A DNA stretch of 64,000 nt, taken from positions 4,464,001 through 4,528,000 of the forward strand of contig OZ244212.1 in the NCBI GenBank assembly GCA_965216695.1. Direction: 5' to 3'. Source of the DNA: G965216695 sp965216695 (GTDB lineage Bacteria > Pseudomonadota > Gammaproteobacteria > Pseudomonadales > Azotimanducaceae). A model generated the notes under the pieces. That model ran no database searches, was not told the DNA's origin, and worked only from the letters and a program-made list of their open reading frames with translations. A program made the translations under genes and the position numbers. This document shows positions 9,430 through 18,963 of the stretch, piece by piece; the first letter of the stretch is position 1; every line of letters starts with the position of its first letter.

Positions 9430-12168
9430 TTAGCTGCCGAATTCGTACGTGAACTCGTCCTCCTTCGCAGATACGTGAATGGATGTAACCTCCACCCCGT
9501 CCATCATGCGGGTTAGAAACTCGCGTGAAATCATCGGTAGCAGCGTGTTTGTCAGAATTGCGTCGATCATCCGGCCGCCGCTCTCCAACTCGGTGCAGCG
9601 GCTGGCAACCAGATCCACAACCGAATCGTCATAGGTAAACGGAACGTTGTGGTGCGCTTCCACGCGTTTCTTGATCCGGCCGAGCTGCAGCGTCGTGATG
9701 GCTTGGATCATGTCGTCGTTCAACGGGTAGTACGGAATGACAACCAGGCGGCCGAGTAAGGCTGCGGGAAATTCCTTCAACAAGGGTTCGCGCAACGCTT
9801 TGGCGATGCTCTCCGGATCCGGCATGAGCTCAGGATCCGCGCACATGTTCATGATCAGGTCTGTACCCGCGTTGGTCGTCAGCAGAATGAGTGTGTTCTT
9901 GAAATCGATCATGCGGCCTTCGCCGTCTTCCATCACGCCTTTGTCGAACACCTGAAAGAAGATCTCGTGCACGTCGGGGTGAGCCTTCTCGACTTCGTCG
10001 AGCAATACCACACTGTAGGGTTTGCGGCGCACGGCCTCGGTGAGAATGCCGCCTTCGCCATAGCCCACGTAACCGGGCGGCGCACCTTTCAATGTCGAAA
10101 CCGTGTGTGCCTCCTGGAACTCACTCATGTTGATGGTGATGATGTTCTGTTCGCCGCCGTAGAGGGCTTCCGCGAGCGCGAGTGCCGTTTCGGTTTTACC
10201 GACTCCGGACGTGCCGGCGAGCATGAACACGCCTATGGGTTTGTTTGGGTTGTCGAGACCCGCGCGCGACGTGTGGATGCGTTTTGCAATCATCTCGAGC
10301 GCGTGGTCCTGTCCGATGATGCGCTGGCCGACGAGGGCCGGCAGGTTCAGCACAGTCTCGATTTCGTTCTTGACCATGCGGCCGACGGGAATGCCGGTCC
10401 AGTCGGCGACCACGGATGCGACAGCCTGTGCATCGACGCTGGGTAGAATCAATGGTGACTCGCCCTGCAGGTCGTCGAGCTCCTGCTGCAGGCCGCGGAG
10501 TTCGCCGAGCAGCGCGTCGCGGTCCACCGGCGAGGCAGGCGGCTCGGCGGGCGGCGCGGCGGTTGATTCCGGGTCCGTCGTAGCGTCGTCGTCCGGTGCG
10601 GATTCAATCGGCTGCCCGGCGTCGCGCAGCTGTTTGCGAATCTCGAGGATGCGCTGTACCAAGCCCTGTTCGGTGTTCCACTGGGACTCGAGCGTCTCCA
10701 GCCGGGATTCGGCGTCTTCCAGTGCGGCGGCTACGTCGCTGCGACGATTGGCCACATCGATGCCAACCGCGGCTTCACGTTCGATGATTTCCGATTCGGT
10801 CGTCAGCGCTTCGATCTGTCTGCGACAGTCCTCTACCTGAGCAGGCACCGCATGCTGGCTGATCGCGACGCGCGCGCACGCGGTGTCGAGCAGCGAAACC
10901 GACTTGTCAGGGAGCTGACGTGCGGGAATATAGCGGCTCGACAGAACCACCGAGGCCTCGATGGCTTCGTCCAGCACCTGAACCTGGTGGTGGTTCTCCA
11001 TCGTCGACGCCATGCCGCGCATCATCAGAATCGCTTTGTCGTTATCCGGTTCTCCAACCTGTACAACCTGAAAACGCCGCGTGAGTGCCGGGTCTTTTTC
11101 TATGTGTTTCTTGTATTCCGCCCAGGTGGTGGCGGCAATCGTCCGCAGCGTGCCGCGAGCGAGCGCGGGCTTCAGCAGATTGGCCGCGTCGCCGGTACCG
11201 GCAGCACCGCCCGCGCCAATGAGCGTATGGGCTTCGTCAATGAACAGAATGATCGGCTTCTCCGAGCTCTGCACTTCTTCGATCACCTGCTTCAGGCGAT
11301 TCTCGAATTCGCCCTTCATGCTTGCACCCGCCTGCAGGCGCGCCACGTCGAGCTCGCGCAGCGACACGTTGCGCAGTGACGGCGGCACATCGCCCTTGGC
11401 GATGCGTTGCGCAAAGCCCTCCACCACCGCGGTCTTTCCGACGCCCGCTTCACCGGTGAGGATTGGGTTGTTCTGGCGGCGGCGCATCAGAATATCGACA
11501 ATCTGGCGAATCTCCTCATCGCGGCCGACGATTGGATCCATCTCGCCGCCCCGGGCGCGCTCGGTCCAGTCCACGGTGAACTGGTCCAGCGCTTCCTGTT
11601 TCCCCAACGCCGCGGACGCCATGGCGCCACTCGACTCGCCGGGTTGTGCGCCGCCGGTCAGGCTCGACCCATCGACTGGCGCCTGGTCGGACTCCGGGGA
11701 TCCGCTGACGATGTCTGCGAATTCGTCGATCAGCGATTCGAGTTTTACCTTGCCGAATTCCCGGGAGATGTTGGTCAGCACGTTCTCCAGGCCCCGGGTC
11801 TGAAGGAGCCCGACAATGAGGTGACCGGTGCGCACCTGCGGTTCGCCGAACATCAACGTCGCGGAAACCCAACCGCGTTCAACCGCTTCTTCGATGTGGG
11901 GCGAAAAATTCGAGATCGACGTTGCGCCCCGCGGCAGCGAATCCAACGACTCCGTTATGTCTCGTGCCAACGCGGCGGGTTCGAGTTCGAAATGATTGAC
12001 GATCCGATGCAGATCTGAATCCTGATTCTGCAGCAGCTGGTGCAGCCAGTGCGCAAACTCTACATACGGATTGCCGCGTAGTTTGCAGAAGGTCGTTGCG
12101 TTGTCTATGCCCTTGTACGCCAGCGTATTGAGCTTGCCGAACAGGGCGCTTCTGCTGATTCCTGCCAT
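9430..12168 (-). CDS. clpV: T6SS sheath-disassembly ATPase ClpV (TssH)
   Basis: Hexameric AAA+ unfoldase that recognises the contracted TssB-TssC sheath and recycles it. 912 residues: an N-domain (1-155), a first AAA+ module with Walker A GEAGVGKT at 239-246 and FIDEAHTLIGAG, a middle coiled-coil with an unusually long Ala/Pro/Asp-rich insert, and a second AAA+ module with Walker A GTSGVGKT. VLLDEVEKAHPDV is the second Walker B region. It is the last gene of the leftward core operon, 36 bases after tssG. The length is normal for TssH and both ATP sites look intact. Confidence 0.97.
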   Translation of the reverse strand: MAGISRSALFGKLNTLAYKGIDNATTFCKLRGNPYVEFAHWLHQLLQNQDSDLHRIVNHFELEPAALARDITESLDSLPRGATSISNFSPHIEEAVERGWVSATLMFGEPQVRTGHLIVGLLQTRGLENVLTNISREFGKVKLESLIDEFADIVSGSPESDQAPVDGSSLTGGAQPGESSGAMASAALGKQEALDQFTVDWTERARGGEMDPIVGRDEEIRQIVDILMRRRQNNPILTGEAGVGKTAVVEGFAQRIAKGDVPPSLRNVSLRELDVARLQAGASMKGEFENRLKQVIEEVQSSEKPIILFIDEAHTLIGAGGAAGTGDAANLLKPALARGTLRTIAATTWAEYKKHIEKDPALTRRFQVVQVGEPDNDKAILMMRGMASTMENHHQVQVLDEAIEASVVLSSRYIPARQLPDKSVSLLDTACARVAISQHAVPAQVEDCRRQIEALTTESEIIEREAAVGIDVANRRSDVAAALEDAESRLETLESQWNTEQGLVQRILEIRKQLRDAGQPIESAPDDDATTDPESTAAPPAEPPASPVDRDALLGELRGLQQELDDLQGESPLILPSVDAQAVASVVADWTGIPVGRMVKNEIETVLNLPALVGQRIIGQDHALEMIAKRIHTSRAGLDNPNKPIGVFMLAGTSGVGKTETALALAEALYGGEQNIITINMSEFQEAHTVSTLKGAPPGYVGYGEGGILTEAVRRKPYSVVLLDEVEKAHPDVHEIFFQVFDKGVMEDGEGRMIDFKNTLILLTTNAGTDLIMNMCADPELMPDPESIAKALREPLLKEFPAALLGRLVVIPYYPLNDDMIQAITTLQLGRIKKRVEAHHNVPFTYDDSVVDLVASRCTELESGGRMIDAILTNTLLPMISREFLTRMMDGVEVTSIHVSAKEDEFTYEFGS

Positions 12169-12204
12169 GATTGTCCTCCCGGGTGTGTCAGGCTTCGAAA
12201 ACCG

Positions 12205-13209
12205 TCAGGCGGCCTTTTCGTGAGCCAGGGAAAGTTTTGGGTGAAGCACCACATCGTCTGCGGCGGCGTCATCTGAACGGTCGCCGATCCAGCTCGACCA
12301 GCCGAGCTTACCGGCCTGGCCGAGTCGCACCGGCGTCACATCGTCGGCCTTGAGCAGCAGTTGGTATTCCCAGTCGAGTTCGTCGCCCAAGTAGAAACGC
12401 ACGCACGCAACCAGGCGCGCACAGGCGTCGCTGTCGGGCAGATAGCGTTCGAAGTCAGTACGAGTTAGCGGGCCGATCACGATCCGAACCCGGGCGGCCC
12501 CGTCCCACACCCGCGTGCCTGCGGTTGCGTCGACGCCCAGGCTGCAGAACTGCGATCCGGCTCGGCTGTACTCGGTGCCTGGAATCTCGAGCCAGCTGCC
12601 TACAAACTGTTCGATGTGGACGTTGTGCGTCAGATAGGCCGACAGAATCCGTTCCAGCGTCTCTGCATCCCGCCGCTGGTGGATAAAGGCCGATGCCAGC
12701 CTGAGTTTTGCGGTGTCGGGAAAGTGATCCAACTGATCGAAATCCGGCGTGCCGATACCCAGCAGCGAACCGACGTAGCGTTCGTGCCGCAGTTTCCGCT
12801 CGCCGCGTGCAATGGCCTGTGGCTGTGCGTCAGCCCAGGCGCGGTAGAACAGCGTCAGCAACCGGTGATGGAAAATGTTAAGAAACCCGGTTAATGACGG
12901 GTCGCGCGCATCGCGCAGGCGATGGTACGCGTACTCCGTGATGTGCAGAGGCATTGGGCCGTTCGGCCCGAAGAGGCCCAGAAAGTGCGTCTCGAGCCGG
13001 ATGCGATTGGCGTCGTGGCGGGCTGCGCGCACATCGGAGGACACGAATGCCAGGTTGGGGCTGTGCTCGATGCGGTGGGCTTCGTCAGACGGGCGGGGTG
13101 CATAGCCGATCGGCGGCGCGTCCGGCAGCGCGCGTTCAATGGCCGCGAGTGCCGAGAAAAAGTCGAAGCGCGTCGGATCGTCGAGGAGGTTGTCGAGGTC
13201 GGTGCTCAC
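12205..13209 (-). CDS. tssG: T6SS baseplate protein TssG
   Basis: Baseplate wedge component that joins TssF, TssE and TssK around the VgrG hub. 334 residues from GTG 13209, with the family start LLDDPTRFDFFSALAAIERA and the conserved GLFGPNGPMPLHITEYA motif. The GTG overlaps the tssF stop as GTGA and has a GGGA upstream. The frame stays open to 13242, but that lies inside tssF. Translational coupling with tssF fits the fixed stoichiometry of the wedge. Confidence 0.93.
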   Translation of the reverse strand: MSTDLDNLLDDPTRFDFFSALAAIERALPDAPPIGYAPRPSDEAHRIEHSPNLAFVSSDVRAARHDANRIRLETHFLGLFGPNGPMPLHITEYAYHRLRDARDPSLTGFLNIFHHRLLTLFYRAWADAQPQAIARGERKLRHERYVGSLLGIGTPDFDQLDHFPDTAKLRLASAFIHQRRDAETLERILSAYLTHNVHIEQFVGSWLEIPGTEYSRAGSQFCSLGVDATAGTRVWDGAARVRIVIGPLTRTDFERYLPDSDACARLVACVRFYLGDELDWEYQLLLKADDVTPVRLGQAGKLGWSSWIGDRSDDAAADDVVLHPKLSLAHEKAA

Positions 13210-15071
13210 AGCGTATCCCGTAAGCCCACGCGATTCGGCCACACGATCAGATCGCCGCGCCGGGTTGAACGGATGCGCGTCCGCGTGAATGTGTTCAGCG
13301 TAACGTAGCGGGCGAAGAAACGGTCGAGTACCGCGCCCAGCATGAACGCGCCGGTGCCCTGGAATGCGGATTCGTCCATTGTAACCACCACCTCCAGGCC
13401 GCGGCCGAAGCAGATAGGGCCGGGCGAGGGCAAACGGTGGGTAACCGGCTTGCTTTCGATGCGGACTACGCCATCGATCATCTCGCGGATGGACGAATCG
13501 TTGGTATCGGCCAGCAGTCGCAGAAGATTGCGCAATGCGGACGGATCACCGTCCTCGCCAACCAGGGATAAATAGTTTACCGACAATGCATTGACCAGAC
13601 GCCACAGTCCGTCACCGTGTGCGCGCGCAGACCGCGGTGGGGTTGGTCGTCCGAGGCACCGAACGGCTTGAACCGGCGCGCCCGATTGCAGGTCGAAATC
13701 GGTGTTTCCTTGCCCAACGTTGATACCGAGGGGCAGGTCGCGGTTGGTGCACCGCGCCGTGATCTCCAGTTGTCGCGCGCCCGACACCGGGCCGCGATTG
13801 CGGTTCACGAGCGACAGAAACGTCTCTGTGCCCAGATAGTTGCTGCGCGCGCCGCGTGTCCGCTGGCGGGTCGAAAACAGTCGGTTCTCGCGTTTGGCAA
13901 CATAATAGGTGCGATCGTCAGCGCGGTCGGTTTCCGTCGTTTCGTAGAGCGGCCGCAGCGCCACCGATTGTTCGAGCGAGTCGATGAACGCCTTCACCTC
14001 GGTCAGGCCGAACACCTCGTAATCCATCGGCCGGGTGCGATCGGGCAGCACGTGCAGGTCGACTCGCTCGCCGCCAATTTTTATCCGATCTGCGCGCTTC
14101 TCGAACAGGTTGATTGCGGGTGTGCAGAAGAGGCGAAAGTTGTCACCGGAAATCACGTCCACGAGGTCCCCGTCCGCGGCGTCCAGCGTGATGATTACGT
14201 CCAGTTCGCTGGCCTCGACCTGTTGCAGCGCGGTCGCAAGCCCCGTTAGACGAACGAAATTGAACCGCTCCGGAAGTGCAAAATATTCGGCAAGCAAACG
14301 GTGCGCGGCGAGAGACAGACCAGCACTCGGCAACAGGCTTTCGCCTTCCTCGAAACCCACCTGTTGGAGCGTGCGTGGCTGCAGGCGGGTGAGCTGTTTC
14401 GGGCGAGCGCCCGTGGTGCACACCGCAACACCGGTTGCGTGCGCGAAAATTTGTTCGTAGAGCTTGCCGGGCTGGGAGCCCGCGCCGTAGAGGTAAAACG
14501 TAAGCTCGTCGAGCGACAATTCATCGAACCGCATGCCGCCCGTGGTGTGCAGTCGCAGTCGGATGCCTGCTTTGTCGCGCTGCTCGGGCCGAGCGCCGAG
14601 CGTATCCAGGCCGCCTGCGGAACCGACATACGCGGCGCTCTCGACCTCGACCGGATATAGGGTGACGTTGTGCGCGGTGCGGAATTCGCAGCGGGTCTGA
14701 TCACCCTTGCCCAGCAGGCTGAACATGGACGTGCCCCGCGGAATCTCGAATCCTTCGGGAATCACGTTGTCGTTCGCGTCGGGCTGCATCTCGACAATGG
14801 TCATCGACGGCAGTTGAGCGCTGTACGTAGGCATCACCACATCCAGCAGCTGGCGCGTGAATTCTGGAAACTCCGCGTCCATCTTGTGCCGTACCCGCGC
14901 TGTCAGGAACGCAAAGCCCTCCATCAGGCGTTCCACGTACGGGTCTTCCACCTCAATGCCCTGCATGCCGAGTCGACTGGCAATCTTGGGATAAGCGGTT
15001 GCGAATTCGCCGCCCAGCTCGCGCAGGAAGCGTAGCTCGTCGTCGTACAGCCGGGTGAACTGCTCTTCCAC
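13206..15071 (-). CDS. tssF: T6SS baseplate protein TssF
   Basis: Main wedge protein of the T6SS baseplate. 621 residues, the usual size. The start motif LYDDELRFLRELGGEFATAY, then ASRLGMQGIEVEDPYVERL and the later MPTYSAQLPSM, are typical of the VasA/ImpG family. It follows tssE with one base between the genes and overlaps tssG by four. Cytoplasmic, assembling at the inner membrane with TssK and the membrane complex, which must be encoded elsewhere. Confidence 0.96.
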   Translation of the reverse strand: MEEQFTRLYDDELRFLRELGGEFATAYPKIASRLGMQGIEVEDPYVERLMEGFAFLTARVRHKMDAEFPEFTRQLLDVVMPTYSAQLPSMTIVEMQPDANDNVIPEGFEIPRGTSMFSLLGKGDQTRCEFRTAHNVTLYPVEVESAAYVGSAGGLDTLGARPEQRDKAGIRLRLHTTGGMRFDELSLDELTFYLYGAGSQPGKLYEQIFAHATGVAVCTTGARPKQLTRLQPRTLQQVGFEEGESLLPSAGLSLAAHRLLAEYFALPERFNFVRLTGLATALQQVEASELDVIITLDAADGDLVDVISGDNFRLFCTPAINLFEKRADRIKIGGERVDLHVLPDRTRPMDYEVFGLTEVKAFIDSLEQSVALRPLYETTETDRADDRTYYVAKRENRLFSTRQRTRGARSNYLGTETFLSLVNRNRGPVSGARQLEITARCTNRDLPLGINVGQGNTDFDLQSGAPVQAVRCLGRPTPPRSARAHGDGLWRLVNALSVNYLSLVGEDGDPSALRNLLRLLADTNDSSIREMIDGVVRIESKPVTHRLPSPGPICFGRGLEVVVTMDESAFQGTGAFMLGAVLDRFFARYVTLNTFTRTRIRSTRRGDLIVWPNRVGLRDTL

Positions 15072-15072
15072 G

Positions 15073-15576
15073 TCAGCCGCCGAAATCTACGATGGACACC
15101 TGGCCGGACTCCAGGTCCATCTCCGTGCGCAATACGAAATGCAGCGGTTGCGGTTGGCCCCACGCCTGGGCCTCAATCTGAAACACGATTGCGTTTCGGG
15201 ACATCTCTTCGTCGTTGCGGCTGGCCTGCACGCGTAGCGTCTGCCTCAGAATGCGCGGCTCGAAGTCCCAGATCGCCTGTGTGATTGCCCGCTCCAGCCG
15301 TTGGACGTCGATATTCGAAAGGAGCGAACCGGAAATCTCCGGTACGCCGAAATTAATGACCGAGCGTCGTACGTGTTCGTAGTCGGACAAATCGCGGCTA
15401 CTTTCATAGTTGCCGGTGTTCAACAGCCACTCGAGGTCTCGGATGATGGCTTTGCGCAGTGCGGCTGGGCTCAGCACGCGTTCGTCGTTCGACTCCGTGC
15501 GCTCGTTGGGACGTTTGTCCGTCAGGCGATCCAGCAACGACGGTTGCAGACGCTCCGGGCTCACGGAGTCTGCCAC
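15073..15576 (-). CDS. tssE: T6SS baseplate protein TssE (gp25-like)
   Basis: 167 residues with the gpW/gp25 fold seen in contractile tails: the arginine-rich ERLQPSLLDRLTD start, LRKAIIRDLEWLLNT, and the central SVINFGVPEISGSLLSNIDV. TssE nucleates sheath polymerisation on the baseplate. It lies three bases after tagJ and one before tssF. It ends with IVDFGG rather than a long tail. Function is assigned by family and by its exact operon position. Confidence 0.94.
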   Translation of the reverse strand: MADSVSPERLQPSLLDRLTDKRPNERTESNDERVLSPAALRKAIIRDLEWLLNTGNYESSRDLSDYEHVRRSVINFGVPEISGSLLSNIDVQRLERAITQAIWDFEPRILRQTLRVQASRNDEEMSRNAIVFQIEAQAWGQPQPLHFVLRTEMDLESGQVSIVDFGG

Positions 15577-15579
15577 GGA

Positions 15580-16377
15580 TCAGCCTTCTTCAAGTGTGTC
15601 GAGGACGATCTCCCGACAATCCATCAACGCGTAGTCGTTTTCACTCGTGGCGAGTGTGCGTTGGCCGAATCCCTGGAAAACGCCTTCGGCGGGTTCGTTC
15701 CAGTGCGTTGCGCGGGACAGGGCCAGGGGTGCATCCTGAGCGTGTGAGCCCTCGTAACGGGTCGGGATGAGCCCGACCGTCTCACCGCCGTTGGCCCAGG
15801 TGAAATACGCCGGCGTCCAGATAGCGTCGCGCAGATCCGTGGGGTCTTCGATTACGATTCGATGGATGCGGTGAAAGGGGATCCAGTAGTAGCGGCCGTT
15901 GACGATCGCTTCCAGCAGCGGCCCCATACGGCTGTCCGCGTCTGCGATCCATTCGAACGCTTCGCCATTCAGTGTCCCGGATGTTGCAGGGGCCGCCTCG
16001 AGGCTCGCTTCGTGCAGCGTTGCAAACGCGTCGATATTGCCCTTTGCAAAGAGCTCGAGTGCGTTCAGCGATTGGGCGATCCAGGGTTCCGGCTCCCCGA
16101 AGATCAACGGCGAACGTTCACCTGCGAATACGTCCGAGCGCAGCGCTTCACAAAGCAGCGCGTCGCCGTATGTGTGCTTCATCGGCAGCGCGGCCGCGTC
16201 CATCTCCGTTGCAACCTTCAGCTGCGTGGCCGCGCGTTGCCAGTTCCCCTGCACACTCAGAAGCTGGAATAGAAACACGCGCAGCGCAGGGTCGGCGGGG
16301 TCCTTACGGACCCCGTCCTGGAGCGATTGGAGCGCACCGTCGATATCGCCGGCGCGCAGCCGGTCTTCTGCGTCCAC
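15580..16377 (-). CDS. tagJ: T6SS accessory protein TagJ (ImpE/SciE family)
   Basis: 265 residues. The N-terminal TPR-like part (AEDRLRAGDIDGALQSLQDG, then DPADPALRVFLFQLL) and the C-terminal WTPAYFTWANGGETVGLIPTRYEGS are hallmarks of ImpE/TagJ. In systems with this gene, TagJ binds the TssB N-terminus and tunes ClpV action on the sheath. Its place between hcp and tssE is the usual one. The presence of tagJ marks this as one of the T6SS subfamilies that carry it rather than the simplest ones. Confidence 0.9.
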   Translation of the reverse strand: MDAEDRLRAGDIDGALQSLQDGVRKDPADPALRVFLFQLLSVQGNWQRAATQLKVATEMDAAALPMKHTYGDALLCEALRSDVFAGERSPLIFGEPEPWIAQSLNALELFAKGNIDAFATLHEASLEAAPATSGTLNGEAFEWIADADSRMGPLLEAIVNGRYYWIPFHRIHRIVIEDPTDLRDAIWTPAYFTWANGGETVGLIPTRYEGSHAQDAPLALSRATHWNEPAEGVFQGFGQRTLATSENDYALMDCREIVLDTLEEG

Positions 16378-16396
16378 GTGGATTCAGCCGTCGCCG

Positions 16397-16870
16397 TTAA
16401 ACGGCGACGCCTTTCTTCAGATCCCAGCCTGAGGTTGTGGTTGCTTTCACCGTGGAACCGTCGAATTGATTGTATTCGAAGTCGATTTTGATGTAGTTCA
16501 TCGAAAACGATTCCGCAGGTCGGTCGCCGCCCGACGACATGCTGTAGCTCGAAACGATCGCGTCGTGCATCGTAATCTTCAGATAGCACTGGGGTTTGTT
16601 GTCGTGAATATTCACAAAGCTTACTACCGCTTTGCCGAGGCTTTTTCCGCCGGCCGCCTGTAGCGCAATCGCCGTCGACGCCACGTTGGTATCCATCGTC
16701 GCGGTGCCTTCGGACCACGACGGCGTACTGGTTTCCCGGTCCGTCGATGCGCCGGCGCTGGAAATTGCACGGCCTACGCCAAGTTGAAAGCTGCTGAGCT
16801 GAATCTCGTTCGTGTAGCCGTCAACGTCGGCGTTGCCTTTGATCTCCGTGTCAAACTTCAAAAAAATCAT
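16397..16870 (-). CDS. hcp: T6SS tube protein Hcp (TssD)
   Basis: 157-residue beta-barrel subunit that stacks as hexamers to form the expelled tube. It begins MIFLKFDTEIKGNADVDGYT and contains SFQLGVGRAISS and CYLKITMHDAIVSSYSMSS, all usual for Hcp. A good AGGAG lies upstream of ATG 16870. It is separated from tssC by 29 bases and from tagJ by 19. Small effectors may ride in its lumen, and no C-terminal toxin extension is present. Confidence 0.96.
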   Translation of the reverse strand: MIFLKFDTEIKGNADVDGYTNEIQLSSFQLGVGRAISSAGASTDRETSTPSWSEGTATMDTNVASTAIALQAAGGKSLGKAVVSFVNIHDNKPQCYLKITMHDAIVSSYSMSSGGDRPAESFSMNYIKIDFEYNQFDGSTVKATTTSGWDLKKGVAV

Positions 16871-16899
16871 CTTCTATCGCTCCTGATTGTTGTGCTGGG

Positions 16900-18387
16900 T
16901 TATTCCTTGGCTGATGGTAACTTCGATACGAGGCTTAACGCTACCGTTAGTCCTTCCAGTTGGTAATGCGGGCGTAGCGAGAACTTGGCCGAGTAGTACC
17001 CCGGGTTGCCTTCTACATCCGCTACGGTCACTTCTGCGCCTGCGAGCGGTCTGCGTGCCTTGTCGGCGTCGGATGCGACGGACGGATTCTGCTCCACGTA
17101 CTGGACGATCCAGTTGTTCAGCCAGGTTTCCATGTCAGCCCGCTCTTTGAACGAGCCGACTTTGTCGCGCACGATGCACTTCAGATAGTGCGCGAACCGG
17201 CACATGGCGAACATGTAGGGCAGACGCGCCGACAATTCGGCGTTTGCTGTGGCATCCGGATCTTCGTACTGCGTCGGTTTGTGTGCCGACTGAGCTCCGA
17301 TGAATGCAGCCATGTCGCTGTTCTTGCGATGAATCAGCGGCATGAAGCCGTTCTTCGCGAGTTCCGCTTCACGACGGTCGCCGATCGCGATCTCAGTAGG
17401 ACATTGCATGTCCACACCGCCATCGTCGGTCGGGAACGTATGGGTCGGTAAATTTTCCACCAGCCCACCGGACTCGACGCCGCGAATCTGCGTGCACCAG
17501 CCGAAGGCCTTGAACGCCTGATTGATGTTCACCGCCATCGCATAGGCGGAGTTGGCCCAGGTGTACTTCGCGGCATCGGTGCCGGAGGTGTCTTCCTCGA
17601 AATCGAATTCTTCGACCGGATCGGTCTTCGCACCGTAGGGCAGGCGCGCGAGGAACCGGGGCATGGCAAGGCCAACGTACTTGGAGTCTTCGGAATCTCG
17701 GAACGAGTTCCACGCCGCGTACTCGGGTGTTGAGAAGATCTTGGTCAGATCCCGTGGGTTGGCCAGCTCCTGATACGAATCCATCTGCATTACGTTGGGC
17801 GACGCGGCGGCAATGAACGGCGCGTGCGCGGCGGCGGCGGTTTTGGCGAGCTCGCCCAACAGTTCTACGTCCTGCGGTCCGTGGTCGAAGTAGTAGTCGC
17901 CCACTATGCAGCCGTACGGTTCGCCGCCCAGCTGGTCGTATTCCTCACCATAGAACTTCTTGAAGATTGGGCTCTGGTCCCACGCCGTGCCCTTGTAGCG
18001 CTTCAGCGTCTTGCCCAGTTCCTGCTTACCGATGTTGAAGACGCGAATCTTCAGCATCTCGTCCGTTTCGGTGTTGTTCACCAGGTGGTGCAGGCCGCGC
18101 CATGCGCTTTCCAGTTTCTGGAAGGCTTCGTTGTGGATAATCAGGTTGATCTGCTCGGTCAACTTCTGATCGATCTCCGCGATCATCGCGTTGATGGTTT
18201 CTACGACGTCGTCGGAGATAACTGTGGTTTCGCGCAGCGCGAATTCCGCCAGCGTGCCTACGGCCGTTTCCACGGCGTCCTTGGCGGCATCGGATTTCGG
18301 TTTGAATTCCGATTGCAGCAACTGCTCGAAATCATTGGCTTCGAGGGCTTGTGCGCCGCCTTCCGCTTGCTGTTCGGTATCCGCCAT
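16900..18387 (-). CDS. tssC: T6SS sheath protein TssC (VipB)
   Basis: 495 residues, the large subunit of the contractile sheath. Conserved runs include LESAWRGLHHLVNNTETDE, GCIVGDYYFDHGPQDVELL and the C-terminal NPGYYSAKFSLRPHYQLEGL. It pairs with TssB (18390-18908), whose gene ends two bases upstream, which suits the one-to-one ratio. Cytoplasmic until disassembled by ClpV. Confidence 0.97.
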   Translation of the reverse strand: MADTEQQAEGGAQALEANDFEQLLQSEFKPKSDAAKDAVETAVGTLAEFALRETTVISDDVVETINAMIAEIDQKLTEQINLIIHNEAFQKLESAWRGLHHLVNNTETDEMLKIRVFNIGKQELGKTLKRYKGTAWDQSPIFKKFYGEEYDQLGGEPYGCIVGDYYFDHGPQDVELLGELAKTAAAAHAPFIAAASPNVMQMDSYQELANPRDLTKIFSTPEYAAWNSFRDSEDSKYVGLAMPRFLARLPYGAKTDPVEEFDFEEDTSGTDAAKYTWANSAYAMAVNINQAFKAFGWCTQIRGVESGGLVENLPTHTFPTDDGGVDMQCPTEIAIGDRREAELAKNGFMPLIHRKNSDMAAFIGAQSAHKPTQYEDPDATANAELSARLPYMFAMCRFAHYLKCIVRDKVGSFKERADMETWLNNWIVQYVEQNPSVASDADKARRPLAGAEVTVADVEGNPGYYSAKFSLRPHYQLEGLTVALSLVSKLPSAKE

Positions 18388-18389
18388 GA

Positions 18390-18908
18390 TCAGGCCTCCT
18401 CTTCTGCTTCGTCATCGGGCTTCGGCGCCGATGCGAGCGACTTCATCAATTCAGGATCGTTCAGGAGTTTGCCGATAAGTTCCTCGGCGCCCACCTTTCC
18501 GTCCATGTAGGTCACCAGGTTTGCGAGTTCCTGGCGCGCTTCGAGCAGTTTGTTCAACGCGCCCACTTTCTTCGCTACGGCCGCAGGCGAAAAATCGTCC
18601 ATGCTTTCGAACGTTATCTCCACTGGCAGGTTGCCCTCGCCGGTGAGTGTGTTGGGCACCGAAAACTGCACTTTGGGTTTCATCGACTTCAATCGCGAGT
18701 CGAAATTGTCGACGTCGATATCGAGGGCTTTTCGGTCGGCTACCGGGGGCAGGTCCCCGGATGATGCGCCCGACAGATCCGAGAACACGCCCATCACGAA
18801 CGGCAACTGGATCTTCTTTTCCGCGCCGTACACCTCCAGGTCATATTCGATCTGTACGCGTGGCGCCCGGTTGCGGCCTATGAATTTCTGGCTGCTTGTT
18901 TTAGCCAT
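18390..18908 (-). CDS. tssB: T6SS sheath protein TssB (VipA)
   Basis: 172 residues, small sheath subunit, with RVQIEYDLEVYGAEKKIQLP and the characteristic FVMGVFSDLSG near the N-terminus and the helical LLEARQELANLVTYMDGK near the C-terminus, which contacts TssC and TagJ/ClpV. The ATG at 18908 follows an AGGAGACC site. Its acidic tail (DDEAEEEA) is typical. Confidence 0.97.
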   Translation of the reverse strand: MAKTSSQKFIGRNRAPRVQIEYDLEVYGAEKKIQLPFVMGVFSDLSGASSGDLPPVADRKALDIDVDNFDSRLKSMKPKVQFSVPNTLTGEGNLPVEITFESMDDFSPAAVAKKVGALNKLLEARQELANLVTYMDGKVGAEELIGKLLNDPELMKSLASAPKPDDEAEEEA

Positions 18909-18963
18909 AACGGTCTCCTGTCAGCTGTGTTCGCTGTGCACACGATAGCGTGTTGCGAGTGCG

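Noticed and set aside
9967..12018. Several plus-strand frames of 150-240 codons opposite clpV.
   Set aside because: Antisense to a strongly conserved AAA+ gene, with no recognisable product.
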